Source: Pseudonocardia thermophila | GTDB taxonomy: Bacteria > Actinomycetota > Actinomycetes > Mycobacteriales > Pseudonocardiaceae | Length of the DNA: 64,000 nt | Assembly (NCBI RefSeq): GCF_900142365.1 | Contig: NZ_FRAP01000004.1 | Span: forward strand, 1-64,000 | Direction of reading: 5' to 3' | Shown: piece by piece, positions 8,055 through 16,220 of the stretch | Layout of the letters: every line of letters starts with the position of its first letter | How positions within the stretch are numbered: the stretch's first letter is position 1 | Notes under the pieces: generated by a model | The model's database searches: none | Told to the model about the DNA's origin: nothing | What the model saw: only the letters and a program-made list of their open reading frames with translations | Made by a program: the position numbers and the translations under genes

Positions 8055-9230
8055 GTGACGGCGACCGGTACGGGCACGACCACGGTGTCCGCCGCCACCC
8101 GGCGGCGCATCGGGCTCGCCGCGGGCGATCTCGCGCGGGCGTGCCTGCACGAGATGCGCAGGCGGCACCCGTGGTTCGCGGAGCTGCCCGCCGACCAGCG
8201 GGCGGGCGTCGCCCTGGTCACCCAGACCGGGGTGGCGAACTTCGTCGCGTGGCTCGGTGAGCGCGGCGAACCGATCCGGCTCACCGCCGAGGCGTTCCGC
8301 ATCGCCCCGCACGACCTCGCGGAGCGGCTGTCGCTGCGCCAGACCGTGGACCTGGTGCGGATCGCGACCGAGGTGTTCGAGCGCCAGCTGCCGCCGCTGG
8401 CCACCGACGAAGCCGAGCGGCGCGTGCTGGTCGACGCGATCCTGCGGTTCGGCCGGGAGATCGCCTTCGCCGCCGCGACCGTCTACGCCGGCGCCGCGGA
8501 GAACCGCGGTGCCTGGGACGCCCGGCAGGAAGCGCAGGTCGTCGACGCCGTCGTGCGCGGCGAGGCCGACGACGCGCTGATCTCGCGGGCGTCGGCGCTG
8601 GGCTGGAACCCCACGGCGCGGCTGCGCGTCGTGGCCGGCAACTCCCCGCAGGATGCCGCCCGCGCCCCCGCCCTGCTGCGCCGCGAGGCCGACCGGGCGG
8701 GGCGCGCGGTGCTGGTGGGCTCGCAGGGCGGCCGACTGGTCGTGCTGGTCGCCGATCCCGGCGGGCTGGACGCCGCGGCGCTCACCAGCTCGCTCGTCGA
8801 GGCGTTCGGGCCCGGCCCGGTCGTCGTCGGGCCGCCCGCCGATGGGCTCGCCAACGCGCACGTCGCCGCGCGGGAAGCCCTGGCCGGGCTGCGCGCCGCC
8901 CCCGGCTGGCCCGACGCGCCGCGCCCGGTCGACGCCGACGCGCTGCTCCCCGAGCGCGCCCTGCTGGGCGACCCCACCGCGCACGAACGACTGCGGGCGA
9001 CGATCACCCGCCCGCTGGCCGAGGCCGGCGGCGAGCTGGCCCGCACGCTCGAGGTCTACCTGGAGGGCGGCGGCTCGCTGGAGTCGTGCGCGCGCGAGCT
9101 GTACGTGCACCCCAACACCGTGCGGTACCGACTGCGCCGGGTGGCGGAGATCACGGGCCACTCGCCGACGGACCCGCGCTCGGCGCTGGTGTTGCGGGCG
9201 GCCGTCATCCTCGGCAGGCTCGGCCCATGA
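8055..9230 (+). CDS. fasR: PucR/CdaR-type regulator of fatty-acid synthesis, FasR-like
   Basis: A 391-residue regulator. The C-terminal PucR helix-turn-helix (SLESCARELYVHPNTVRYRLRR, around residues 340-365) follows a CdaR-like middle domain. The N-terminal part starting TRRRIGLAAGDLARACLHEM is typical of the protein upstream of fabD in Streptomyces, where FasR activates the fabD-fabH-acpP-fabF operon. I chose GTG 8055, which gives VTATGTGTTTVSAATRRR; upstream in-frame codons run into the promoter region. It is transcribed in the same direction as fabD with 151 bases between, and divergently from pirin. The regulatory role comes from the Streptomyces precedent and gene order. Confidence 0.85.
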   Translation: MTATGTGTTTVSAATRRRIGLAAGDLARACLHEMRRRHPWFAELPADQRAGVALVTQTGVANFVAWLGERGEPIRLTAEAFRIAPHDLAERLSLRQTVDLVRIATEVFERQLPPLATDEAERRVLVDAILRFGREIAFAAATVYAGAAENRGAWDARQEAQVVDAVVRGEADDALISRASALGWNPTARLRVVAGNSPQDAARAPALLRREADRAGRAVLVGSQGGRLVVLVADPGGLDAAALTSSLVEAFGPGPVVVGPPADGLANAHVAAREALAGLRAAPGWPDAPRPVDADALLPERALLGDPTAHERLRATITRPLAEAGGELARTLEVYLEGGGSLESCARELYVHPNTVRYRLRRVAEITGHSPTDPRSALVLRAAVILGRLGP

Positions 9231-9381
9231 CCTGCCGATTTCCTACAACGGAGACCGGAGGCGACCTGCGTCACCTCGGGTGTTCTGGGCCACGATTTGG
9301 AGGATCTCTACAAACTGGATCGCCCGACTTGGTGTGCGTCGGTATCCCGACGGCCAACGGGCAGGGTGTTGGGTGTACCCC

Positions 9382-10326
9382 GTGATCGCCCTCCTCGCGC
9401 CCGGTCAGGGCTCGCAGAAGCCCGGCATGCTCACCCCCTGGCTCGACGATCCCGCCGCTGAGGAGACCCTCGCTGCGTGGTCGGACGCCATCGGCCTCGA
9501 CCTGGTCCGCCTCGGGACCACCGCCGACGCCGAGGAGATCAAGGACACGACCGTCACCCAGCCGCTCGTGGTCGCCTCGGCGCTGCTGGCCGCCGCTCGG
9601 CTGACCAGCAAGACCGCCCCGCCCGCCGGGTCACCGGTCGCCGGCCACTCGGTCGGGGAGCTCGCCGCCGCCGCCATCGCGGGCGTGCTGACCCCCGACG
9701 CGGCCGTGTCGCTGGCCGCGGTGCGCGGCCGGGAGATGGCCGCTGCCTGCGCGCTCGAACCGACCGGCATGAGCGCCGTCCTCGGCGGGAACCCCGACGA
9801 GGTGCTCGCCACGCTGGACCGGCTCGGCCTCGACCCGGCCAACCGCAACGGCGGCGGGCAGGTCGTCGCCGCCGGTCCGACGGCCGCGCTCGCCGAGCTG
9901 GCCGCGAACCCGCCGGCGAAGGCGCGGATCATCCCGCTGGCGGTCGCCGGCGCGTTCCACACCCGGTTCATGGCACCCGCCGAGGAGGCGCTGCGCAGCC
10001 ACGCGGAGGGGATCTCCCCCACCGACCCGACACTGCCGCTGCTGTCCAACGCCGACGGCGCCGTCGTCACCACCGGCGCCGAGGCGCTCACGCGACTCGT
10101 CGCGCAGGTCACCCGGCCCGTCCGCTGGGACGCCTGCATGGCGACGCTGGGCGAGCTGGGCGTCACCGCGGTCATCGAGCTGCCGCCGGCCGGCACCCTC
10201 GTCGGCCTGGTCAAGCGCGACCTCAAGGGGGTCGCGACCCTGGCCCTCAAGTCCCCCGACGACCTCGAGAAGGCCGCCGCACTCATCGCCGACCACGCCG
10301 ACACCGGAAATGGTGGTGCCGCATGA
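9382..10326 (+). CDS. fabD: malonyl-CoA:ACP transacylase
   Basis: A 314-residue enzyme that transfers malonyl groups from CoA to acyl carrier protein, supplying elongation units. The nucleophile motif GHSVGE places the catalytic Ser at residue 90 and the partner His193 lies in GAFHTRF. The start at GTG 9382 gives MIALLAPGQGSQKPGML, the standard actinobacterial N-terminus; a GTG nine bases earlier is in frame but less typical. Its stop overlaps fabH as ATGA. It is the first gene of fabD-fabH-acpP-fabF. Confidence 0.95.
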   Translation: MIALLAPGQGSQKPGMLTPWLDDPAAEETLAAWSDAIGLDLVRLGTTADAEEIKDTTVTQPLVVASALLAAARLTSKTAPPAGSPVAGHSVGELAAAAIAGVLTPDAAVSLAAVRGREMAAACALEPTGMSAVLGGNPDEVLATLDRLGLDPANRNGGGQVVAAGPTAALAELAANPPAKARIIPLAVAGAFHTRFMAPAEEALRSHAEGISPTDPTLPLLSNADGAVVTTGAEALTRLVAQVTRPVRWDACMATLGELGVTAVIELPPAGTLVGLVKRDLKGVATLALKSPDDLEKAAALIADHADTGNGGAA

Positions 10327-11309
10327 CCACTCTGAAGCTCGCGACGGCCGTCGCCGGGGCCCGGCTGCTCGGCATCGGCAGCTTCCAGCCCGACCGGGTC
10401 GTCTCCAACGACGATCTAGCCAAGATCATGGACACCAACGACGCGTGGATCCGCGAGCGCGTCGGCATCCGCAACCGGCGCATCGCGCCGAAGGAGCTGT
10501 CGCTGGTCGACATGGCCGTCGAGGCCGGCAGCCGGGCGGTGAAGGACGCCGGGCTCACCCCCGCCGACATCGACACGGTCATCGTGGCGACCTGCACGCT
10601 GCCGGTCCAGATCCCGAACGCCGCCGCGCAGACCGCCGACCGCATCGGCATCTCCGCGCCGGCCGCGTTCGACCTCAACGCCGCCTGCGCGGGCTTCTGC
10701 TACGCGATCGGCACCGCCGCCGACCTGGTGCGGGCGGGCACCGCGAAGCACGTGCTCGTGATCGGCGCGGAGAAGCTGTCGGACTGGCTCGACTGGACCG
10801 ACCGCTCGACCGCGATCATCTTCGCCGACGGGGCGGGCGCCGCCGTCGTCGGACCGGCCACCGATCCCGCCGACGTCGGCATCGGCCCGGTCTCGTGGGG
10901 CAGCGCGGGCGATTTGGTCTCCACGATCTACGTCAAGCAGGAGAACCGGGCGATCCACCAGGAGGGCCAAGCGGTGTTCCGCTGGGCCACCACGAAGATC
11001 GCCCCGGTCGCGCTGCGCGCCCTCGAGCTAGCCGGCATCACCCCGGCCGACGTCGACGTGCTGGTGCCCCACCAGGCCAACCTGCGCATCGTCGACGCCA
11101 TCGCCAAGCGGCTGCGCAAGGAGGGCGCCCGCGAGGACATGGTGGTGGCCGACGACATCCAGGAGTCGGGCAACACCTCGTCGGCGTCGATCCCGCTGGC
11201 GCTCGACCACATGCGTGCCGAGGGCCGGGTCCGCTCCGGCGACACCGTCCTGATCGTCGGGTTCGGCGCGGGGCTGTCCTACGCGGGCCAGGTCGTGGTC
11301 TTCCCGTAG
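10323..11309 (+). CDS. fabH: beta-ketoacyl-ACP synthase III
   Basis: A 328-residue condensing enzyme that joins an acyl-CoA primer to malonyl-ACP to start fatty-acid synthesis. The Cys-His-Asn triad is complete: Cys122 in NAACAGF, His250 in VPHQAN and Asn284 in GNTSS. In actinobacteria FabH sets the branched or straight primer, or links FAS-I to FAS-II. It is translationally coupled to fabD through ATGA. A small hairpin and 73 bases separate it from acpP. Confidence 0.95.
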   Translation: MTTLKLATAVAGARLLGIGSFQPDRVVSNDDLAKIMDTNDAWIRERVGIRNRRIAPKELSLVDMAVEAGSRAVKDAGLTPADIDTVIVATCTLPVQIPNAAAQTADRIGISAPAAFDLNAACAGFCYAIGTAADLVRAGTAKHVLVIGAEKLSDWLDWTDRSTAIIFADGAGAAVVGPATDPADVGIGPVSWGSAGDLVSTIYVKQENRAIHQEGQAVFRWATTKIAPVALRALELAGITPADVDVLVPHQANLRIVDAIAKRLRKEGAREDMVVADDIQESGNTSSASIPLALDHMRAEGRVRSGDTVLIVGFGAGLSYAGQVVVFP

Positions 11310-11331
11310 ATTCCACACCAGGCCCACGCCC

Positions 11332-11352
11332 GGAGATCCACACCGGATCTCC
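11332..11352 (+). promoter_or_regulatory. intercistronic hairpin before acpP
   Basis: GGAGATCC (11332-11339) and GGATCTCC (11345-11352) form a perfect 8-bp stem around ACACC. It lies 23 bases after the fabH stop and 30 bases before the acpP start. It may protect the acpP part of the message after processing, since ACP is needed in excess; that is an inference. Confidence 0.4.
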
Positions 11353-11382
11353 CACCGAGTGTCCCACCAGAAGGAGAACACC

Positions 11383-11625
11383 GTGGCTGACAACGCCGAG
11401 ATCCTCGCCGGCCTCGCCGAGATCGTCGAGGAGGTCGCGGGCATCGACACGGCCGACGTGACGGCCGAGAAGTCGTTCGTCGACGACCTCGACATCGACT
11501 CGCTGTCGATGGTCGAGATCGCCGTCCAGGCGGAGGACAAGTTCGGGGTCAAGATCCCCGACGACCAGCTGGCCGAGCTCAAGACCGTCGGCGACGCCGT
11601 CGACTACATCGCGAAGAACCAGTGA
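11383..11625 (+). CDS. acpP: acyl carrier protein
   Basis: An 80-residue acidic four-helix carrier. The 4'-phosphopantetheine site is Ser40 in DIDSLSMVE. It carries growing acyl chains between FabD, FabH and FabF. The GTG at 11383 is preceded by AAGGAG at 11371-11376, the best ribosome site of the operon, which fits high expression. Its stop overlaps the fabF start as GTGA. Confidence 0.96.
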   Translation: MADNAEILAGLAEIVEEVAGIDTADVTAEKSFVDDLDIDSLSMVEIAVQAEDKFGVKIPDDQLAELKTVGDAVDYIAKNQ

Positions 11626-12872
11626 CCCAGGGACGAACGAACTCCGACATCGAGGTCGTCGTCACCGGTCTGGGGGCGACCACCCCCCTCGGCGGTGACG
11701 TCCCCTCGACCTGGGAAGCCGTCCTCGCGGGCCGGTCCGGGGTGCGCCGGATCGACGGCGAGGTCGACTGGGTCGAGAAGTACGACCTCCCGGTGAAGAT
11801 CGCCGCGCCGCTCGCCGTGGAGCCCACCGACGTCCTCCCGCGCGTGCAGGCGCGCCGGCTCGACCGGTGCGAGCAGGTGGCGCTGGTCGCCGCCCGCGAG
11901 GCCTGGGCGGACGCCGGCAGTCCGGAGGTGGAGCCGGAGCGGCTCGCCGTCGTCGTCGCCACCGGCATCGGCGGCGCCCTCACCCTGCTCGCGCAGGACG
12001 ATCTGCTGGAGAACGAGGGCCTGCGCAAGGTCTCCCCGCTGACCGTGCCGATGCTCATGCCCAACGGGCCCGCGGCCTGGGTCGGGCTGGAGTTCAAGGC
12101 GCAAGGCGGGGTCCACGCCCCGGTCTCGGCGTGTGCGTCCGGCGCCGAGGCGCTGGCGTGGGCGCTGCGGCTGCTGCGGGCGGGTGAGGTCGACGTCGTC
12201 ATCGCCGGCGGCGCAGAAGCCTGCATCACCGGCATCACGGTGGCCGGGTTCGTGCAGGCCCGCACCCTGTCGCAGCGCAACGACGAGCCGGAGCGCGCCT
12301 CGCGGCCGTTCGACGTCGACCGGGACGGGTTCGTGCTCGCCGAGGGTGCCGGGATCATGGTCCTGGAGCGGTCGGAGTTCGCAGCGGCCCGCGGAGCCAA
12401 GGTGTACGGCAAGCTGGCCGGGGCCGGCCTGACCGCCGACGCCTACCACATCACCGGCCCGGAGCCCGAGGGCGTCGGCCAGTCGCGGGCCATCCGGAAG
12501 GCGGTCGAGTCGGCGGGGCTCTCCCCCACCGACGTCGGGCACGTCAACTGCCACGCCACCTCCACGGTCGCCGGCGACGTCGGCGAGACCCGGGCGGTGA
12601 AGAAGGCGCTGGGCGATCACCCGATCCTCACCGCGCCCAAGTCACAGCTCGGGCACATGGTGGGCGCCGCGGGCGCCGTCGAGAGCATCATCACGCTGCT
12701 CTCGGTCAAGGAGGGGATCATCCCCGCCACCCTGAACCTGGAGAACCTCGATCCCGGCGTCGAGCTGGACGTCGTCGCCGGAGAGCCGCGGAAGGTCGAC
12801 CTGCAGGCCGCGATCTGCGACTCCTTCGGGTTCGGCGGGCACAACGCCGCCATCGCCTTCACCAAGGCCTGA
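11622..12872 (+). CDS. fabF: beta-ketoacyl-ACP synthase II (FabF/KasA-like)
   Basis: A 416-residue elongating condensing enzyme that decarboxylates malonyl-ACP and extends acyl-ACP by two carbons. The Cys-His-His set falls at Cys171 (SACASGAE), His311 (NCHATST) and His345 (LGHMVGAAG), the same numbering I know for mycobacterial KasA. It starts with GTG overlapping the acpP stop. The operon ends with a hairpin at 12883 and then the long palindrome at 12922. Confidence 0.95.
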   Translation: MTQGRTNSDIEVVVTGLGATTPLGGDVPSTWEAVLAGRSGVRRIDGEVDWVEKYDLPVKIAAPLAVEPTDVLPRVQARRLDRCEQVALVAAREAWADAGSPEVEPERLAVVVATGIGGALTLLAQDDLLENEGLRKVSPLTVPMLMPNGPAAWVGLEFKAQGGVHAPVSACASGAEALAWALRLLRAGEVDVVIAGGAEACITGITVAGFVQARTLSQRNDEPERASRPFDVDRDGFVLAEGAGIMVLERSEFAAARGAKVYGKLAGAGLTADAYHITGPEPEGVGQSRAIRKAVESAGLSPTDVGHVNCHATSTVAGDVGETRAVKKALGDHPILTAPKSQLGHMVGAAGAVESIITLLSVKEGIIPATLNLENLDPGVELDVVAGEPRKVDLQAAICDSFGFGGHNAAIAFTKA

Positions 12873-12882
12873 TCCCCCGGCG

Positions 12883-12911
12883 CCCGGGCTCGTGGTTCCC
12901 CCGAGCCCGGG
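12883..12911 (+). terminator. fab operon terminator hairpin
   Basis: A perfect 10-bp stem (12883-12892 with 12902-12911) around a nine-base loop, ten bases after the fabF stop. Confidence 0.7.
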
Positions 12912-12921
12912 GCCGGGACCC

Positions 12922-12984
12922 CGTCGAGAACGACGTTGGCGTGATCAACAGGGCTCGTCGATCACGCCAACGTCGTTCTCGACG
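12922..12984. repeat. family A long hairpin, copy 1
   Basis: A perfect 25-bp stem (12922-12946 with 12960-12984) around a 13-base loop, between the convergent fabF and DUF3145 genes. It shares the motifs CGTCGAGAACGA and GTGATCAACA with the hairpin at 15782-15850 and, in reverse, with 51904-51968. It is symmetric, so it could end transcription from both sides. Confidence 0.8.
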
Positions 12985-13001
12985 CCCCTTCGACCGCCCG
13001 C

Positions 13002-13490
13002 TCAGCCGACCTGGTGCAACCAGGTGACGGGGGCGCCGTCGCCGGCGGAGCGGTAGGGCTCCAGCGCGTCGTCCCATGCGGTGCCCAGCAACTCGTGGAT
13101 CCGTCCCGGAACCTGGCTGAGCGGCGTCTCGGCGAGGACGGCACGCAACTGGTCCTCGGGGACCACCGTGTCACCGTTCGCCGACATCCGCCCGTGCCAC
13201 AGGCCGAGGGTCGGGACGTGGCTGTACCGCTCGCCGTCGACCCCGGGGGTGGCCTCCTCGGTCACCTCGAAGCGCAGCATCGGCCAGGCGCGCAGCGCCC
13301 CAGCAAGGGCACCCCCACTACCGACGGGCCCGGTCCAGGTGCACTCGGCCCGCATCGCTCCGGGCACGATGCCCTGCGGCGACCACTGCAAGGACACCTT
13401 GGTTCCGAGCACGCCGGAGATCGCCCACTCGACGTGCGGACAGACCGCAGTCGGCGACGAGTGGATGAAGACCACGCCGCGTGCGTTCAC
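13002..13490 (-). CDS. DUF3145 family protein
   Basis: A 162-residue cytoplasmic protein of an actinobacterial family of unknown function (DUF3145). It is typically encoded beside the fabD-fabF cluster, as in Streptomyces. Visible features are the start NARGVVFIHSSP, a CPHVEWAI segment and several tryptophans (LQWSPQG, TWTGPV, LGLWHGRM). The GTG start at 13488-13490 has a strong GGAGGT ribosome site. It converges on fabF and shares the family A hairpin as its likely terminator. Gene order hints at a link to lipid metabolism, but no catalytic motif is visible. Confidence 0.88.
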   Translation of the reverse strand: MNARGVVFIHSSPTAVCPHVEWAISGVLGTKVSLQWSPQGIVPGAMRAECTWTGPVGSGGALAGALRAWPMLRFEVTEEATPGVDGERYSHVPTLGLWHGRMSANGDTVVPEDQLRAVLAETPLSQVPGRIHELLGTAWDDALEPYRSAGDGAPVTWLHQVG

Positions 13491-13677
13491 TGCAGACCTC
13501 CAACGTCGACGAGGATCGTCTTCCCCAACGTCCTCATCCCGTCGGCGAGCTGCCGTGCACCTATTCGGTTGTCGATCGCTACCGATAGATCAGCTCCGTG
13601 CGCTCAGTGTGCCTGCATCCGGGTCATCCTGGCCAGCACCAACGGCGTGTCGGGCGTGTCGTGTCGCCGACCGCCGC

Positions 13678-14715
13678 CTAGATCGTGTAGCGCGCGACAT
13701 CACCGTCCAGTGTGAACCGCAGCGCCCCCCGCTCGACGAGCACGTCCAGGTGCGCCAGCGTCTCCAGCACGGCCAGCATCTCGTTGAACACGTCCAGCTC
13801 GTCCAGCCGGCGTTCGCGGCGGGTCCAGCGCAGGGCGCCGGCCACCTCGACGGCCGTCGACCGGCCCTCGCGCACCGCGGCCAGCGTCTGGTCCAGGCGG
13901 GTGGCGTGGTGGGCGAGCAGCTGGTCGACCCGCTCGTGCACCCGCATGCCGACCGGGCCGTGCGCGGGCAGCAGCAGCGCGTCGGGCCGGCTGCGGACCA
14001 ACTCCAGCGAGGAGAGGAAATCGGAGAGCGGGCTGGAACCCGGCATCGGCTCGAACCCGATCGACGGGGTGATCCGCGGCAGCACGTGGTCGCCGCCGAA
14101 GAGCAGCCCGGCGGGATCGTCGGCGAACACGACGTGGCCGCGCGTGTGACCAGGGGTCGCGATCGCGGTGAGCTCGCGCTGCGCCTCCCCCTCCCCCACG
14201 GTGAAGACCGCACCGTCGGTGATCCACTCGTCGGGCAGCGACCACTCCACCGGATCGATCCGGGGCCTCGGCTGGGACTGGAGCCTGCGCAGCAGGTCGT
14301 CCGCGCCCGCGCGGATCAGCCGCGGCTCCTGCCCGGCGAAGGCGAGCCCGCCCGCGTTCAGCCGGTCCAGGCCGGGCTTCTCCCCCTCCCCGAGGTACAC
14401 CCGCGCGCCGAACTCCTGGCGCAGCGTCACGGCCATCGCGTAGTGGTCGCGGTGCACGTGGGTCACCAGGAAGCGCCGCACGTCGCCGAGGCCGCCGCCG
14501 AGGTCGGCGAGCGCCGAGACGAGCAGCTCGCGCGACTGCTGCAGCGCCCAGCCGGAGTCGACGAGGGTGAACCCGTCGCCGTCGACCAGGGCGTAGACGT
14601 TGACCGCCCGCAGACCGTCGTTGGGCAGGGGAAGCGGGATGCGGTAGACGTCGGGCGCGCACCGGTACACACCGGGCGCGGTCCAATCGCCTCCGGGTTC
14701 GTCGTCGGGGACCAC
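13678..14715 (-). CDS. metallo-beta-lactamase-fold hydrolase
   Basis: A 345-residue MBL-fold protein. The zinc motif THVHRDH supplies His86, His88, Asp90 and His91; further ligands are His in PGHTRGH and Asp in LFGGDH. The C-terminal helical region (about 250-345) resembles LACTB2/glyoxalase II-like hydrolases that end in a winged-helix segment. The substrate is unknown; thioesters or metabolite esters are likely. It starts at GTG 14713-14715. It lies 23 bases downstream of the transglutaminase-like gene on the same strand, so the two may form an operon. Confidence 0.85.
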   Translation of the reverse strand: MVPDDEPGGDWTAPGVYRCAPDVYRIPLPLPNDGLRAVNVYALVDGDGFTLVDSGWALQQSRELLVSALADLGGGLGDVRRFLVTHVHRDHYAMAVTLRQEFGARVYLGEGEKPGLDRLNAGGLAFAGQEPRLIRAGADDLLRRLQSQPRPRIDPVEWSLPDEWITDGAVFTVGEGEAQRELTAIATPGHTRGHVVFADDPAGLLFGGDHVLPRITPSIGFEPMPGSSPLSDFLSSLELVRSRPDALLLPAHGPVGMRVHERVDQLLAHHATRLDQTLAAVREGRSTAVEVAGALRWTRRERRLDELDVFNEMLAVLETLAHLDVLVERGALRFTLDGDVARYTI

Positions 14716-14738
14716 AACCGGACCTTACGTCGTGGGCG

Positions 14739-15395
14739 TTATCCGGGGGCGGTGAACTCGTCCACACCGGAATCCGCCGGCTGGAGCATCCCGGGCCCGT
14801 AGACCGCCCGGAACGTGGCGAGCATGTCCTCCAGCGGCAGGTCGGCGTGCACGCCGCGGTCGCGGCCGTAGGTCATGTACACCGAGCCGTCCGGGGTGAA
14901 CGCGTGCAGCAAGGCGTCGCTGCGCCCGTCGAAGTCGATCGGCGGCACCCCGAACCGGGCGCACAGCTCCTTGTTGAACGCCGGGGTCGCCTTCACCCAG
15001 CGGCCGTCGAGCAGCATCTCGCTGTAGCCGTGCCAGACGAACTCGTCCTTGCCGCCCATCCGCTCCCGCAGCCGCGGGGTCTGCAGGTGGTTTCGGACGT
15101 CGGCGAAGCCCAGCCGGGCCGGGATGCCCACCGCCCGCGCCGCCGCGGTCAGCAGCACCGCCTTCGGCACGCACCAGTTGGCGCGGCTGGTCACCACGGT
15201 GCTCGCCTTGTACGCGGCCGGGTCCTCGGTGACGACGAACGGGTCGTACCAGATGTCGTCGCGGACGCGGGTGAACAGCGCCACCGCCTGCTCGACCGGG
15301 TCGCGCAGCCCGGCGACGGCGTCCCGCGCGTAGTCGACGACAGCGGGGGCGTCGCAGTCCACGAAGCGGCCGGGGCTCAGGTACGGATCCGCCAT
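14739..15395 (-). CDS. transglutaminase-like (papain-fold) protein
   Basis: A 218-residue protein of the bacterial transglutaminase-like superfamily. The core is RANWCVPKAVLL with the candidate nucleophile Cys75, and WHGYSEMLLDGRW with the candidate His122. The third triad position, usually Asp after the last strand, appears to be in TPAFN and may be Asn141, so the triad needs checking. The family includes proteases and peptide-modifying enzymes. There is no signal peptide. I chose ATG 15393-15395 (MADPYLSPGRF); a GTG nine bases upstream is possible. It is followed by the MBL hydrolase gene. Confidence 0.8.
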   Translation of the reverse strand: MADPYLSPGRFVDCDAPAVVDYARDAVAGLRDPVEQAVALFTRVRDDIWYDPFVVTEDPAAYKASTVVTSRANWCVPKAVLLTAAARAVGIPARLGFADVRNHLQTPRLRERMGGKDEFVWHGYSEMLLDGRWVKATPAFNKELCARFGVPPIDFDGRSDALLHAFTPDGSVYMTYGRDRGVHADLPLEDMLATFRAVYGPGMLQPADSGVDEFTAPG

Positions 15396-15534
15396 ACCGA
15401 GCACGCTACGTCGAATTCATCCGTCGGCGCAGCGCGCGTACCCCGTCGGGTGACCGACCCTGCACTACGGTCCGAGGCAGCGCACGCAAGGTGCTCGAAC
15501 GGGCAGGGAAGACGGGTCACGGAGGACACGCACG

Positions 15535-15771
15535 ATGGTCGACGAACCCGCGGGGTCACCGCACGTGATGGGCGAGGGGAACGGGTCGGTCGTCCCGGCA
15601 CCGTTCCTGACCATCGCCGAGGTCGCCCAGCGGATGCGCGTGTCGAAGATGACGGTCTACCGCCTCGTGCACAGCGGAGAGCTGCCCGCGGTGCGGTTCG
15701 GCCGGACCTTCCGCATCCAGCAGACGGCCGTGGACGACCTCATCCGGGCAGCCCGCTACGAGGCGGGGTGA
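15535..15771 (+). CDS. small excisionase-family DNA-binding protein
   Basis: A 78-residue MerR-like/excisionase-family helix-turn-helix protein. The motif FLTIAEVAQRMRVSKMTVYRL spans residues 24-44 and is followed by the wing GELPAVRFGRTFRI. It closely resembles the small regulator Rv0500A and the BldC group, which bind direct repeats as developmental regulators. The ATG at 15535 has GGAGG about ten bases upstream. It is divergent from the transglutaminase-like gene and followed by the family A hairpin at 15782. Confidence 0.88.
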   Translation: MVDEPAGSPHVMGEGNGSVVPAPFLTIAEVAQRMRVSKMTVYRLVHSGELPAVRFGRTFRIQQTAVDDLIRAARYEAG

Positions 15772-15781
15772 GCGGCGGGGC

Positions 15782-15850
15782 CTGCGTCGAGAACGAAGTT
15801 GTGGTGATCAACAAGCTCTGCTGATCACCACAGGTTCGTTCTCGACGCAG
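15782..15850. repeat. family A long hairpin, copy 2
   Basis: Arms 15782-15810 and 15822-15850 are reverse complements at 27 of 29 positions around an 11-base loop. Both ends share CGTCGAGAACGA and GTGATCAACA with copy 1. It follows the excisionase-like gene by ten bases and immediately precedes the broken hydrolase gene. Confidence 0.8.
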
Positions 15851-15869
15851 ACCTGACCGAAGGGTCAGG

Positions 15870-16162
15870 AGCTCCGCCACCTGGGAACCGGTGTTCGACG
15901 AGCTGGCGGAGCGGAACACCGTGATCGCCCCGGACCTGCTCGGCCACGGCGCCTCGGCGAAGCCGCGGGCCGACTACTCCGTCGCGGCGTACGCCAACGG
16001 GATGCGGGACCTGCTCGGGGTCCTCGGAATCGACCGCGTCACCCTCGTCGGGCACTCGCTCGGCGGCGGGGTCGCGATGCAGTTCGCCTTCCAGTACCCG
16101 ACCGCACCGAGCGGCTGGTGCTCGTCGGCAGCGGCGGCGCCGGCACCGTGATCCGATCGTGA
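15870..16162 (+). pseudogene. alpha/beta hydrolase remnant, truncated and frameshifted
   Basis: A fragment of an alpha/beta-hydrolase gene. It begins abruptly at SSATWEPVFDELAERN, runs through APDLLGHGASAKP and reaches the nucleophile elbow GHSLGGG near 16060. After FQYP, at about 16097, the frame breaks. Adding one base restores RTERLVLVGSGGAGTV, which continues the family sequence to a stop at 16160-16162. Both the N-terminal lid with the oxyanion-hole region and the C-terminal catalytic Asp and His are missing. The fragment starts 20 bases after the family A hairpin, so a rearrangement at that hairpin may have removed the 5' end. An ATG-less frame and no ribosome site support loss of function. 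Confidence 0.8.
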
Positions 16163-16220
16163 TCCAGCGGTCGGTAGTTCGACGCTCCCGCCCCGCCGCG
16201 CGCCACGGCATCGTCGCGGC

